From Lactobacillus sp. ESL0791 (GTDB lineage: Bacteria > Bacillota > Bacilli > Lactobacillales > Lactobacillaceae): a stretch of DNA of 12,164 nt. Below the pieces are notes generated by a model. That model was given only the letters and a program-made list of their open reading frames with translations, had not been told where the DNA came from and did not search any database. A program made the translations under genes and the position numbers. Below are positions 5,884 to 12,126 of this stretch, one piece after another (position 1 is the stretch's first letter; each line of letters opens with the position of its first letter). The stretch covers positions 1 to 12,164 of the forward strand of contig NZ_JAQTHU010000003.1 in assembly GCF_029433255.1 (NCBI RefSeq), given 5' to 3'.

Positions 5884-5912
5884 AAAGCATAGTTTTAAAA
5901 CTATGCTTTTTT
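5884..5912 (+). terminator. terminator of the toxin mRNA
   Basis: A perfect 26-bp palindrome (5884-5909; arms from AAAGCATAG) ends in and is extended by a T-run on plus. It is 22 bases after the toxin stop codon. Confidence 0.8.
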
Positions 5913-5954
5913 GGTAATTGGTCTAATTGTGAAATTTAAAAAAACTGCAAAACA

Positions 5955-5979
5955 AAAGCCCGATTTCTCGGGCTTTCTT
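5955..5979. terminator. bidirectional terminator
   Basis: AAAGCCCGA (5955-5963) and TCGGGCTTT (5968-5976) form a perfect 9-bp stem with a TTTC loop, T-rich on both sides. It can back up the toxin terminator and also end the leftward helveticin transcript that finishes at 6115. Confidence 0.8.
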
Positions 5980-6018
5980 ATGCTATACGACTTTGCTTTC
6001 ACAAGTGGCTGCTTTTAT

Positions 6019-6051
6019 CAGCGGCTAAATGCTAATCTAGCAGCTGTTTTT
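6019..6051 (+). terminator. possible plus-strand terminator
   Basis: CAGC-G-GCTA (6019-6027) pairs with TAGC-A-GCTG (6038-6046) with one mismatch, followed by TTTTT (6047-6051). It faces the end of the leftward helveticin gene and would block rightward read-through into it. The 5980-6114 stretch holds nothing else I recognise. Confidence 0.45.
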
Positions 6052-6114
6052 CATTAACTGCGGATTATGTGCATTATGTAAACCTCAATATGGTATAGAT
6101 GAAATATATAAATT

Positions 6115-7089
6115 TTAGCTCCAGGTTAATTCATACATCTTATTAGCAACAGTCTTATTTTTACCACCAACATTAGCGTGATATGCAACTGTTAACCAGA
6201 TATGATCTTCACCGATTACCTGAATGCCTTCTACCTCAGAATGTTTACCACTAATATCTAATCCACCAAATGAACTTAAATTAATTGAAAGCCACTTACT
6301 TTGATCGCTACGTGCATAATATGGAATTTTAATTATCTGCTTATGATGTGCTTGGTAAATGCCATTATTAAAATCTGGCTTTTTTTGACTAGAAATATAA
6401 ATATTACTATTGTCATCTAGATCATAGCCTTGGATAGAGTTTATAAGTCCCTTTTGCTTGGTTGTAGTAATTAAATTTTTAGTGGAAAAACTTTCTATAT
6501 AGCTAAAATTGCCAATATTTACGGGATCTGTGCTTGAACGATTAAGAGCTGCATTAATAGTATTTAGATCGTAAATAGTAAAATAACCATTACCAGCATT
6601 ATCGACAGTTGCGAGTAAAAATTTAGTATGATTTGGAGAAACTGCGGCTTCTGAGCGTTTCATATCAGTACCGTTATATCTTGTTCCATCAACCTTTAAT
6701 CCGCTTCCTGCACGGTTAAGGTAACCTAAACGTGGGAAATCTGTATTATACCCATGTGTACCGCTTTGTGTTTTAATATCAACACGTGCAATTTGTTTAG
6801 CCCAGTGCCCATTAGCCGTACTTGAAGGCTCCGTACCAATAAACCATTTGTCTTTATTACCTGAATATTCCCAAGTTTGTGTATGGCCGGCTGCACTATT
6901 AACCAACTCCAAAATTTTGGTAGAGACATTGCCCGCTTTCCCTCTTAAGACGAATGTGTCCTGTTGATTATTGCGTAATTGAAGTGCATAAGCGTATGTT
7001 TTTCCCATATTTCCTTTTTGCACTGCAGATCTGTGTCCTGTATTTAAGTCGAATTTTTTATTAATTAAAATATTTGTAATTTCTATCAT
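6115..7089 (-). CDS. helveticin J-like class III bacteriocin (copy 1, full length)
   Basis: A 324-residue protein of the helveticin J family, large heat-labile bacteriocins of Lactobacillus (helveticin J itself is about 333 residues). Family blocks read along the chain: YALQLRNNQQDTFVLRG, AGHTQTWEYSG, KWFIGTEPS, WAKQIARVDI, TDFPRLGYLNRAGS, SEAAVSPNHTKFLLATVDN, GYFTIYDLNTINAAL, INSIQGYDLDDNSNIYISSQ, AHHKQIIKIPYYAR, GGLDISGKHSEVEGIQ and a terminal MYELTWS. There is no signal peptide, so export needs another route or lysis. AAAGGAGA before the ATG is a strong ribosome binding site. A strong promoter flanked by two LexA-type boxes lies upstream. The gene stands alone, with shared terminators at 5955. 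No immunity gene is obvious in its unit. Confidence 0.9.
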   Translation of the reverse strand: MIEITNILINKKFDLNTGHRSAVQKGNMGKTYAYALQLRNNQQDTFVLRGKAGNVSTKILELVNSAAGHTQTWEYSGNKDKWFIGTEPSSTANGHWAKQIARVDIKTQSGTHGYNTDFPRLGYLNRAGSGLKVDGTRYNGTDMKRSEAAVSPNHTKFLLATVDNAGNGYFTIYDLNTINAALNRSSTDPVNIGNFSYIESFSTKNLITTTKQKGLINSIQGYDLDDNSNIYISSQKKPDFNNGIYQAHHKQIIKIPYYARSDQSKWLSINLSSFGGLDISGKHSEVEGIQVIGEDHIWLTVAYHANVGGKNKTVANKMYELTWS

Positions 7090-7109
7090 GTCAAGTCTCC
7101 TTTACTTTA

Positions 7110-7175
7110 ATTTTAAGAACATATGTTCTTAAAATGATTATATCATTTTGGAACTTATTGTCAAACATATGTTCG
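7110..7175 (-). promoter_or_regulatory. helveticin copy 1 promoter with two LexA-type (SOS) boxes
   Basis: On the minus strand TTGACA (7159-7164) and TATAAT (7137-7142) are 16 bases apart. Box A is GAACATATGTTC at 7117-7128, at the centre of a perfect 26-bp palindrome (7110-7135), placed over the expected transcription start. Box B, CGAACATATGTTTG on minus (7162-7175), overlaps the -35. GAAC-N4-GTTC is the Gram-positive LexA/DinR operator core, and ATAT as the spacer is common in it. Bound repressor would cover both promoter ends. A different regulator with the same palindrome is possible. Confidence 0.75.
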
Positions 7176-7350
7176 AAAAACAAAAAGAGATATGGCTTAA
7201 TAACTATCTCTCTTACTTATTAATACTTATAAATTGAAACTTGAAGGCAATAAAACTAGTCAGATTCCTTGTGAGCTCTGACTTTTTTAATGCCCACTTG
7301 TGTTTTATTTGGTTCACGCCATATATTTTTGAATGAAGCCAGGTAATAGT

Positions 7351-7623
7351 TTAATAAATTTGCTTATTATTTGGTCTACCTCTTTTGTAATTTGCTCCTT
7401 GACTTCTTTCAATGCCGATAACAGGTAGCCCAATGCTTTTTCGAAAGCTAAATCTGGCAAAGCGTGATTGGATCATCCAATTGATCACCATGAGCAGGCT
7501 AACTAAGGAATGACGTTTAAAGTTAACTTTCTTGCTCAGATCAGCTAGATCAATTAGCTTAGTAAAAGCAGAAATTAAAGAACAAGTATCTTTTTCTTGA
7601 TTGATTTGCGATATACTTTTCAT
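7351..7623 (-). pseudogene. transposase remnant (IS4-like N-terminus)
   Basis: The first 60 or so residues, MKSISQINQEKDTCSLISAFTKLIDLADLSKK then FKRHSLVSLLMVINWMIQSRFARFSF, look like the start of the IS4-type transposases common in lactobacilli, normally over 400 residues long. After about residue 60 the frame switches to unrelated sequence (SIGLPVIGIERSQGANYKRGRPNNKQIY) and stops at 90 residues, so the DDE catalytic domain is missing. Short coding-like bits in other frames (for example WREPNKTQVGIKKVRAHKESD, about 7260-7325 on minus) suggest more scrambled IS debris to 7230. It sits between the SLAP gene and helveticin copy 1 and is the likely scar of an insertion and deletion. Confidence 0.6.
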
Positions 7624-7656
7624 AGCGTAAGATCTCTTTTAACTTTGATTTTGACA

Positions 7657-7686
7657 CTTAAAGTATAACGCAGAGAGGTCTTGCGT
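7657..7686. repeat. inverted repeat near the transposase remnant (possible IS end)
   Basis: AACGCA and TGCGTT flank GAGAGGTCT (about 7667-7687), upstream of the transposase remnant start. It may be the terminal inverted repeat or outer end of the lost element. No target duplication could be paired with it. Confidence 0.3.
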
Positions 7687-7704
7687 TTTTATTTTTGTAC
7701 TAAA

Positions 7705-7745
7705 AAAGCTAGAAATCACGCTCTTTTTGCGTAATTTCTAGCTTT
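7705..7745. terminator. strong bidirectional terminator downstream of the SLAP gene
   Basis: AAAGCTAGAAAT (7705-7716) and ATTTCTAGCTTT (7734-7745) form a perfect 12-bp stem extended by CGC/GCG. On minus it is followed by more T residues, 17 bases after the SLAP stop codon. Confidence 0.85.
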
Positions 7746-7762
7746 CAAATTTCAGTTATAAA

Positions 7763-8911
7763 TTAATCCTTTAGATTGTTTAATTTGTTAATTGCTGTAT
7801 TTATATTACGAATGGCCTCTTTTACTTCTGCAAGATTAGATGTATTTGCCTCATTTACTTTTTTACCACTTGTAATAGCATTATCGTAATCATAAGCTAG
7901 TTTCTTATAAGCCTGTGATTTTGTAAGAGCTAATTTGTATTTTTTACTAGATGTAAATTCTGGCTTACTATCAATTAGTTTTTGTAATTCTTGTTTATCA
8001 AAATCTGTTGCAAGCTTAGCATCCGCTTTTGCCTCTACTTGCGAGTTTACTGCAGCAGGCATTGGCTTACTGTTTTTAAAAAGACTGACATCAGATGCTT
8101 TAATGAAGCCATGCCAAGAATTTACTAGACGATAAAACAATTCCGTCTTATTTTCTTGGGGAATCCAAATGTAAACAGCTTCATCTACATTGACAAAGTT
8201 TCCTTTAATTAAATGCTTGCTAAAATTTTTTTCTCCTTTAATGGAATAAACATAAGCTTTTTCTTTTAAGAATGCACTTGGATACACAAAATAACTATCT
8301 AAATTTGCTTTTATTTTTTCTTTAAGACTGTAAGAACCAATAAATTGATTATCTTGATTGGCAATCTTGTATAAGATGTTTCCCACATTGCTTGTGTCTA
8401 ATTCGCCTACGAGTTTTATTTTTTTACCATTTTTGATATATCTCCCAGTAGGTAACACATCAGAACTTAAAACAGGAATTCTTTTTCCTTGCACTGCCCT
8501 TACAGTTATTGTTATCCATTGAGAAAATAAAAGCTGATGATTTACCGTTTCAATATTTGCAGTTTTAATATATCTATTATTACTAATTTTATAAAAAGCA
8601 TGCCCCTTAATAATGCAATATGGAAGCCAAATTTTGGTGCCGTCTTTTTCACGTAAGTAGTATTTTTTATTAACTGAAAGCTTTTTTATTTTACCAATAC
8701 ATTTGACAGATTGTCCCTTTTTAAAATAGGTCTTTCTACTTGAGGAAGAAAGTTTTTGCCCTTTTTTATTATAAATATAAGCACCATGAGCTAATTTTAA
8801 AGTATTAATATTCGAAGTAGCAGCCAATACACTAGATCCATCTTGTATAAGCAGTGGAATACCAGTTAGAATTATAGATAAAAGAACGATAATTTTTTTA
8901 TTTAATTTCAT
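7763..8911 (-). CDS. secreted SLAP-domain (S-layer-associated) protein
   Basis: A 382-residue exported protein. Residues 1-31 are a signal peptide (KLNKK, then IIVLLSIILTGIPLLI, cleavage near VLAA-T). Residues about 35-110 match the SLAP wall-binding domain (LKLAHGAYIYNKKGQKL, YFKKGQSVKCIGKIKK, YYLREKDGTKIWLPYCIIKGHAFYKISNNRYIKTANI). Two weaker SLAP-like units follow (about 130-200 and 205-282). A charged helical region (about 295-382, QELQKLIDSKPEF...INTAINKLNNLKD) closes it, so the order is wall anchor first and helices last. GAGGTGA precedes the ATG by about 9 bases. It is divergent from helveticin copy 2. SLAP domains bind the cell wall of S-layer lactobacilli, so the protein acts outside the cell. 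A role in self-protection from the bacteriocins is only a positional guess. Confidence 0.85.
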   Translation of the reverse strand: MKLNKKIIVLLSIILTGIPLLIQDGSSVLAATSNINTLKLAHGAYIYNKKGQKLSSSSRKTYFKKGQSVKCIGKIKKLSVNKKYYLREKDGTKIWLPYCIIKGHAFYKISNNRYIKTANIETVNHQLLFSQWITITVRAVQGKRIPVLSSDVLPTGRYIKNGKKIKLVGELDTSNVGNILYKIANQDNQFIGSYSLKEKIKANLDSYFVYPSAFLKEKAYVYSIKGEKNFSKHLIKGNFVNVDEAVYIWIPQENKTELFYRLVNSWHGFIKASDVSLFKNSKPMPAAVNSQVEAKADAKLATDFDKQELQKLIDSKPEFTSSKKYKLALTKSQAYKKLAYDYDNAITSGKKVNEANTSNLAEVKEAIRNINTAINKLNNLKD

Positions 8912-8949
8912 ATAAAATTCACCTCAAAATTTATAATAACATCATCTTA

Positions 8950-8955
8950 ATTATA
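8950..8955 (-). promoter_or_regulatory. -10 of the SLAP gene promoter
   Basis: A perfect TATAAT on the minus strand about 39 bases before the SLAP ATG. No good -35 is seen 16-18 bases away (TAAATT is the best), so the promoter may be weak or assisted. Confidence 0.45.
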
Positions 8956-9004
8956 GTTCATTCATTAACAATAATTTAATTAAATATTATTTTTGTCCTT
9001 TTTA

Positions 9005-9044
9005 CAAACATGCGTTTGCATAAAGCGAACATATGTGCTATATT
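9005..9044 (+). promoter_or_regulatory. helveticin copy 2 / lysis operon promoter with LexA-type boxes
   Basis: TTGCAT (9016-9021) and TATATT (9039-9044) are separated by 17 bases. CAAACATGCGTTTG (9005-9018) overlaps the -35 and has the symmetric arms of a LexA box with one change per arm. CGAACATATGTGCT (9026-9039) fills the spacer with a perfect left half-site and a degraded right one. Both are weaker than the boxes of copy 1, but the pair and the placement over the promoter are the same. The half-site CGAACATATGT is shared with copy 1's box B. Confidence 0.6.
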
Positions 9045-9090
9045 TGCTGCATAATAAAAATATAAGAAAAACAATAGGCGATGTGAAAAA

Positions 9091-9138
9091 ATGATAATTT
9101 TAATCTATATTAATTATGAGTGTACTGAAAAGAGAACA
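9091..9138 (+). CDS. possible 15-codon leader peptide before helveticin copy 2
   Basis: ATG at 9091 opens MIILIYINYECTEKRT and stops just before the helveticin ATG at 9144. AGGCGATG upstream (9077-9084) could serve as its ribosome binding site. Helveticin copy 2 itself has a weak site (AGAGA, 9131-9135), so coupled translation from this leader is possible. It may equally be chance. Confidence 0.25.
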
Positions 9139-9143
9139 TAAAA

Positions 9144-10019
9144 ATGAAAGAGTATCCAAAAATTTCACTTCTTACAGAAATAAGTGGTGGGTATGATGTT
9201 GTTATTCAAGCGAGTAATATAGCAAACAATAATATTTATGCATTGCAACTTCGTTCTGATCAACAAGATACATATGTAATTAAAGGGTCTAAAACATCAG
9301 GAAAAATGAATAAGATGCCAAGATTAGTTTTATCTGGCACTGACAATGATACTGCTGGAGGTATTACTCAAACTTTAAAATATACCGGTAATAATTCATG
9401 GTTTATTGGTACCAATCAAAGTGCTAATGGATATGATATAGAAATTGCACAAGTATGCTTTCCCGTGTCAGGCAGAGTAGCATACCATTCACATAAAGAA
9501 TTACCAAGATTATCGTATCTTAATCGTGCTGGTCAAGAATTCGGTTTAGCATATAACGATAAGAATATAAAACATGTCGAGGCAGCTGTTTCACCTGATT
9601 ATCAAGAATTACTTATTGCAAGTGTTGATAAAAGCGGTAATGGTTATTTTTCAATTTATGATATGAATGAAGTTAGTTCTGTACTAGATGAGGTAAATGT
9701 ACCTGGAACAGTAGAAAAGGATGTTATGATTACTGAATTATCATGTAAATATGCTCCTAATTCACCAATGGACACTAGAGAAAAAAGAAATGTTATAGAA
9801 ATTCCTTGGAATTATCCTATGAACAGTTGGCCTAGCAATCCTGATTCTTGGAAAAAAGCTAATTTTTCCGAAGCATCAATAGATATTTCAGGATATATTT
9901 CTGAATTTAAGAGTATTCAAGTCACAGATTATAATATGTACTTAACGGTTTCATATCATAATAAACTTACTAACTTAAAAGCGGATAAGCACCGAATTTA
10001 TAAGATTGAATGGAATTAA
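9144..10019 (+). CDS. helveticin J-like bacteriocin (copy 2, shortened)
   Basis: A 291-residue relative of copy 1 with the blocks IYALQLRSDQQDTYVIKG, GGITQTLKYTG, SWFIGTNQS, ELPRLSYLNRAGQ, HVEAAVSPDYQELLIASVDKSGNGYFSIYDMNEV, NVIEIPWNYP, IDISGYISEFKSIQ and a terminal RIYKIEWN. Compared with copy 1 it lacks about 30 residues in the middle, including the family's SIQGYDLDDNSNIYISSQ block, without a frame break, and the rest is well diverged. It may be inactive, have another target, or be a partner or self-protection form of copy 1. It has no signal peptide. It is the first gene of a rightward unit with the holin and endolysin, under LexA-type boxes. No terminator is visible between it and the next gene, 84 bases on. 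Confidence 0.85.
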   Translation: MKEYPKISLLTEISGGYDVVIQASNIANNNIYALQLRSDQQDTYVIKGSKTSGKMNKMPRLVLSGTDNDTAGGITQTLKYTGNNSWFIGTNQSANGYDIEIAQVCFPVSGRVAYHSHKELPRLSYLNRAGQEFGLAYNDKNIKHVEAAVSPDYQELLIASVDKSGNGYFSIYDMNEVSSVLDEVNVPGTVEKDVMITELSCKYAPNSPMDTREKRNVIEIPWNYPMNSWPSNPDSWKKANFSEASIDISGYISEFKSIQVTDYNMYLTVSYHNKLTNLKADKHRIYKIEWN

Positions 10020-10103
10020 CTTAAAAATGATATTGAATTTAATAGATAGGCAACTACTTGTAGTTCGAATTAGTCCATAAATGTAAAAAGGGAAACAAGC
10101 AAG

Positions 10104-10394
10104 ATGAGCAAAACCATTCTAATACTATTGACCTCTACCGCCTTTGGTGGGCTTGTTTCAATACTAATCAACTTCTATCAATGGCACGTAAAGTCAAAAC
10201 ATAAAACTGATGAAGAAGAGCGAAAGCAATTATATGATGATGTGCAATATTATCATACGAAATATCGTAATGACGAAGATGAAATCGACCATTTAAAAGA
10301 AGAAATTCGACAATTAAAAGAAGCTCAAGCTTTAGCGGAAACTTCTGAAAAGGAGGAAAGTGAAAATAATGCAAAACATAAACTTTTTCATTGA
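10104..10394 (+). CDS. small membrane-anchored coiled-coil protein of a phage-type lysis cassette
   Basis: A 96-residue protein: one N-terminal membrane segment (residues 4-25, TILILLTSTAFGGLVSILINFY) followed by a charged coiled coil (about 35-90, DEEERKQLYDDVQYYHTKYRNDEDEIDHLKEEIRQLKEAQ). AAAAAGGG upstream is a somewhat distant ribosome binding site. Its last codons overlap the start of the holin gene. Lactobacillus prophages often carry a small protein of this build just before holin and lysin. It may regulate or assist the holin, or be a second holin; the exact role is unknown. Confidence 0.65.
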   Translation: MSKTILILLTSTAFGGLVSILINFYQWHVKSKHKTDEEERKQLYDDVQYYHTKYRNDEDEIDHLKEEIRQLKEAQALAETSEKEESENNAKHKLFH

Positions 10395-10734
10395 AACGGC
10401 CATAATTATTATTGCTTTCTTGTTTGTAGGGTTATATCCCTACATTCAGGAACATAATAAGCCATTAGCTGACAAATTAGATATTTGGTACCAGATTGCT
10501 CAAGTCTTAGTAAATAATGAAACAACTAAGACTGAGAAAGCTGGCGCAGAAAAGAAACAGACCGCTACTACAGCCTTAGTTAACCAGGCTAAACAATTAA
10601 AGGTACCATTAGAAAAAAATGTGGCAGCTGGTTTAGTTCAAGCTGCATATGACAAGTCTCAACAGAGTAATTCAACGACTAAATTACCTGATACAATGGG
10701 CTTTGTTTCAGATAACAAACAAGGTAGTGATTAG
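10369..10734 (+). CDS. phage holin, LL-H type
   Basis: A 121-residue protein with one N-terminal membrane segment (about residues 5-25, FFIETAIIIIAFLFVGLYPYI) and a soluble, helical, Lys/Gln-rich remainder, the build and length of LL-H family holins of Lactobacillus phages. Holins open the membrane at a set time so that endolysin reaches the wall. Start choice: AAGGAGG at 10350-10356 lies 3 bases before a GTG (10360, giving MKIMQN...) and 12 before the ATG at 10369. The GTG is too close, so ATG is preferred. Two starts a few codons apart recall the holin/antiholin dual starts of lambda S, with an extra Lys in the longer form. The stop codon directly touches the endolysin ATG. Confidence 0.82.
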   Translation: MQNINFFIETAIIIIAFLFVGLYPYIQEHNKPLADKLDIWYQIAQVLVNNETTKTEKAGAEKKQTATTALVNQAKQLKVPLEKNVAAGLVQAAYDKSQQSNSTTKLPDTMGFVSDNKQGSD

Positions 10735-11793
10735 ATGTTAAACGGAGTAGATTTAGCCAGCCCTTATCAAACTGGTTTTCCAAAATTAGGACAAGACTTT
10801 GTCATTGTTAAATTTACTGAAGGAACCTATTACACTAATCCTGATCGGATAACACAAATAGCAACGGCCGAGTTAAAGGCTGCCTACCATTTTACTGCCG
10901 GGACAGATGTAATTGCTGAAGCCAATTTTTTCTTACAAACATTTAAACCTTATATAGGACAGGCGATCCCTGTCCTTGATTACGAGGGTACTGCTCTTAA
11001 TAAATGGACGCCGACACAGGTTGAACAATGGTTAGATTATGTCTATCAAAAAACAGATACTAAGCCTTGGCTTTACATGGCATTGAGTACAGAAAATAGC
11101 AAAAATTGGGCCTCAGTTGCCGCTAAATATCCCTTGTGGGTCGCGCAATACAATAATGGCATTACCACTGGCTTTCAGCCGCGTAATTTGTATGGCAAAT
11201 TAGCCCATCAATGGAATTGGGCTGCTTTTCAATATGCTGGTGGCAACGGCCGGCTAGCCGGTTGGGGTAACGGCCAAAAAGCTGTTGACCTTGATGTCTG
11301 TTATTGGACTAAGGAACAATGGCAATTTTGGGTAAATAAAAGCTCAACGGATATTGTTTCTCTGCATCCAGTGGTCAAGTGGAATGTCAATAGGGTGTTC
11401 GTTGTAACCACACCAACAGGCTGCAATTTGTACGATAGCCCTGATCTAACTAAAATAATTAAGCACTTAAATTATGGTTCCAGCTGGGCTGTGCTTGCGG
11501 AAAAAGATGGGGCTTTAGAATTAGGCAAAAATCAATGGGTCGACGGTCGTGATGGTTTTAGTAAGAGTAATCCATTAGCAACGCATGACAAATTATCAGG
11601 ACAGCTTAAAATAATTGCAGCAAATACTTATTCACTGTATAAGCCAGCTGACAATGCTACAAAGGCTGATAAATTGACGCTTAATCAGTTATACGATGTA
11701 ACTGGACGACAAAATAAATTTTTTATGTTACAAGAACAATTTAATGGCCAGACAGTTTATGTATCAGGAGATAATGCTTATGTAGTTTTGTAG
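10735..11793 (+). CDS. GH25 endolysin (muramidase) of phage type
   Basis: A 352-residue lysozyme-like enzyme of glycoside hydrolase family 25, which cuts the MurNAc-GlcNAc bond of peptidoglycan. Family landmarks: GVDLAS near the N-terminus (Asp6), AAYHFTAG (about 49-56), the catalytic pair VLDYEG (Asp82, Glu84), WLYMALS, PLWVAQYN, WAAFQYAGG and DLDVCYW. The catalytic domain ends near residue 205. Two C-terminal repeats (about 225-280 and 290-352; FVVTTPTGCNLYDSPDLTK..., LKIIAANTYSLYKPADNATK...) look like SH3/SLAP-type wall-binding units. There is no signal peptide, so release depends on the holin just upstream. TAG of the holin abuts this ATG; AAGGTAG serves as the ribosome binding site. It is the last gene of the unit. 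Confidence 0.92.
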   Translation: MLNGVDLASPYQTGFPKLGQDFVIVKFTEGTYYTNPDRITQIATAELKAAYHFTAGTDVIAEANFFLQTFKPYIGQAIPVLDYEGTALNKWTPTQVEQWLDYVYQKTDTKPWLYMALSTENSKNWASVAAKYPLWVAQYNNGITTGFQPRNLYGKLAHQWNWAAFQYAGGNGRLAGWGNGQKAVDLDVCYWTKEQWQFWVNKSSTDIVSLHPVVKWNVNRVFVVTTPTGCNLYDSPDLTKIIKHLNYGSSWAVLAEKDGALELGKNQWVDGRDGFSKSNPLATHDKLSGQLKIIAANTYSLYKPADNATKADKLTLNQLYDVTGRQNKFFMLQEQFNGQTVYVSGDNAYVVL

Positions 11794-11885
11794 GATTCTT
11801 GGATTATTACAACTAAATTGGTTTAGAATGCTGCTCTCAACACTAGACTTAATAAATTAGCCGTGAGATAGATTTTGGCAACAAA

Positions 11886-11920
11886 AAACCGACTTAGAAA
11901 ATAAATTTCTCAGTCGGTTT
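11886..11920. terminator. bidirectional terminator between the lysis operon and the rep leader
   Basis: AAACCGACT (11886-11894) and AGTCGGTTT (11912-11920) pair perfectly, with inner AGAAA/TTTCT. The T-run is longer on the minus side. It ends the endolysin transcript and shields the rep promoter. Confidence 0.75.
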
Positions 11921-11921
11921 A

Positions 11922-11948
11922 TTGCATTATCGCAAATTATGCTATAAT
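11922..11948 (+). promoter_or_regulatory. repA promoter (likely)
   Basis: A perfect TATAAT at 11943-11948 with TTGCAT at 11922-11927, a short 15-base spacer. The transcript would start near 11955 and carry a leader of about 170 bases before repA. Confidence 0.55.
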
Positions 11949-11956
11949 TTCTTTAA

Positions 11957-12020
11957 TTAAAAAGTACCCAATGTGTTCTAACTTGAAACCCTAGACACGA
12001 TTGATTGGGAGCTACTTCTT
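11957..12020 (-). ncRNA. antisense RNA to the repA leader (copy-number control)
   Basis: An extended -10, TG-G-TATAAT on the minus strand (12026-12034), points left into the rep leader; its -35 is poor. The RNA would start near 12019. It forms a large hairpin from ATTGGG (12004-12009) pairing with CCCAAT (11967-11972), plus ACAC/GTGT (11995-11998 with 11973-11976), and ends in T5 (complement of 11959-11963). Length is about 60 nt. Antisense RNAs in the rep leader are known regulators of RepA_N plasmids such as pSK41. Confidence 0.6.
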
Positions 12021-12126
12021 AAGGTATTATACCAGAAAACCTTAAAAAATAAACCTAAAGAAATTAAAATAGCTCCTCAATCTATCTCTCAGGGTACTTT
12101 CCCTAGGCAGATTAAGGAGTTTTATT
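11961..12126 (+). promoter_or_regulatory. repA mRNA leader with alternative hairpins that can hide the ribosome binding site
   Basis: AAAGTACCC (11961-11969) pairs with GGGTACTTT (12092-12100), and GATTGGGAGCT (12003-12013) with AGCTCCTCAATC (12071-12082). The same CTCCTCAAT can instead pair with ATTAAGGAG (12111-12119), the ribosome binding site, with one mismatch. If the antisense RNA occupies GATTGGGAGCT, the downstream arm is freed to block RepA translation. A further TTAAGGT/ACCTTAA hairpin lies at 12019-12045. The switch model is inferred from complementarity only. Confidence 0.55.

Noticed and set aside
6726..6929. Minus-strand frame inside helveticin copy 1
   Set aside because: Alternative frame of a clear bacteriocin gene.
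7935..8135. Plus-strand frame inside the SLAP gene
   Set aside because: Antisense shadow of a gene with signal peptide and domain match.
10168..10374. Minus-strand frame opposite the coiled-coil lysis protein
   Set aside because: Antisense shadow; His/Phe-rich composition and no promoter or ribosome binding site.
9144..11793. Intact prophage
   Set aside because: Only lysis genes are present; no integrase, capsid, tail or packaging gene is seen, so this is a captured cassette.
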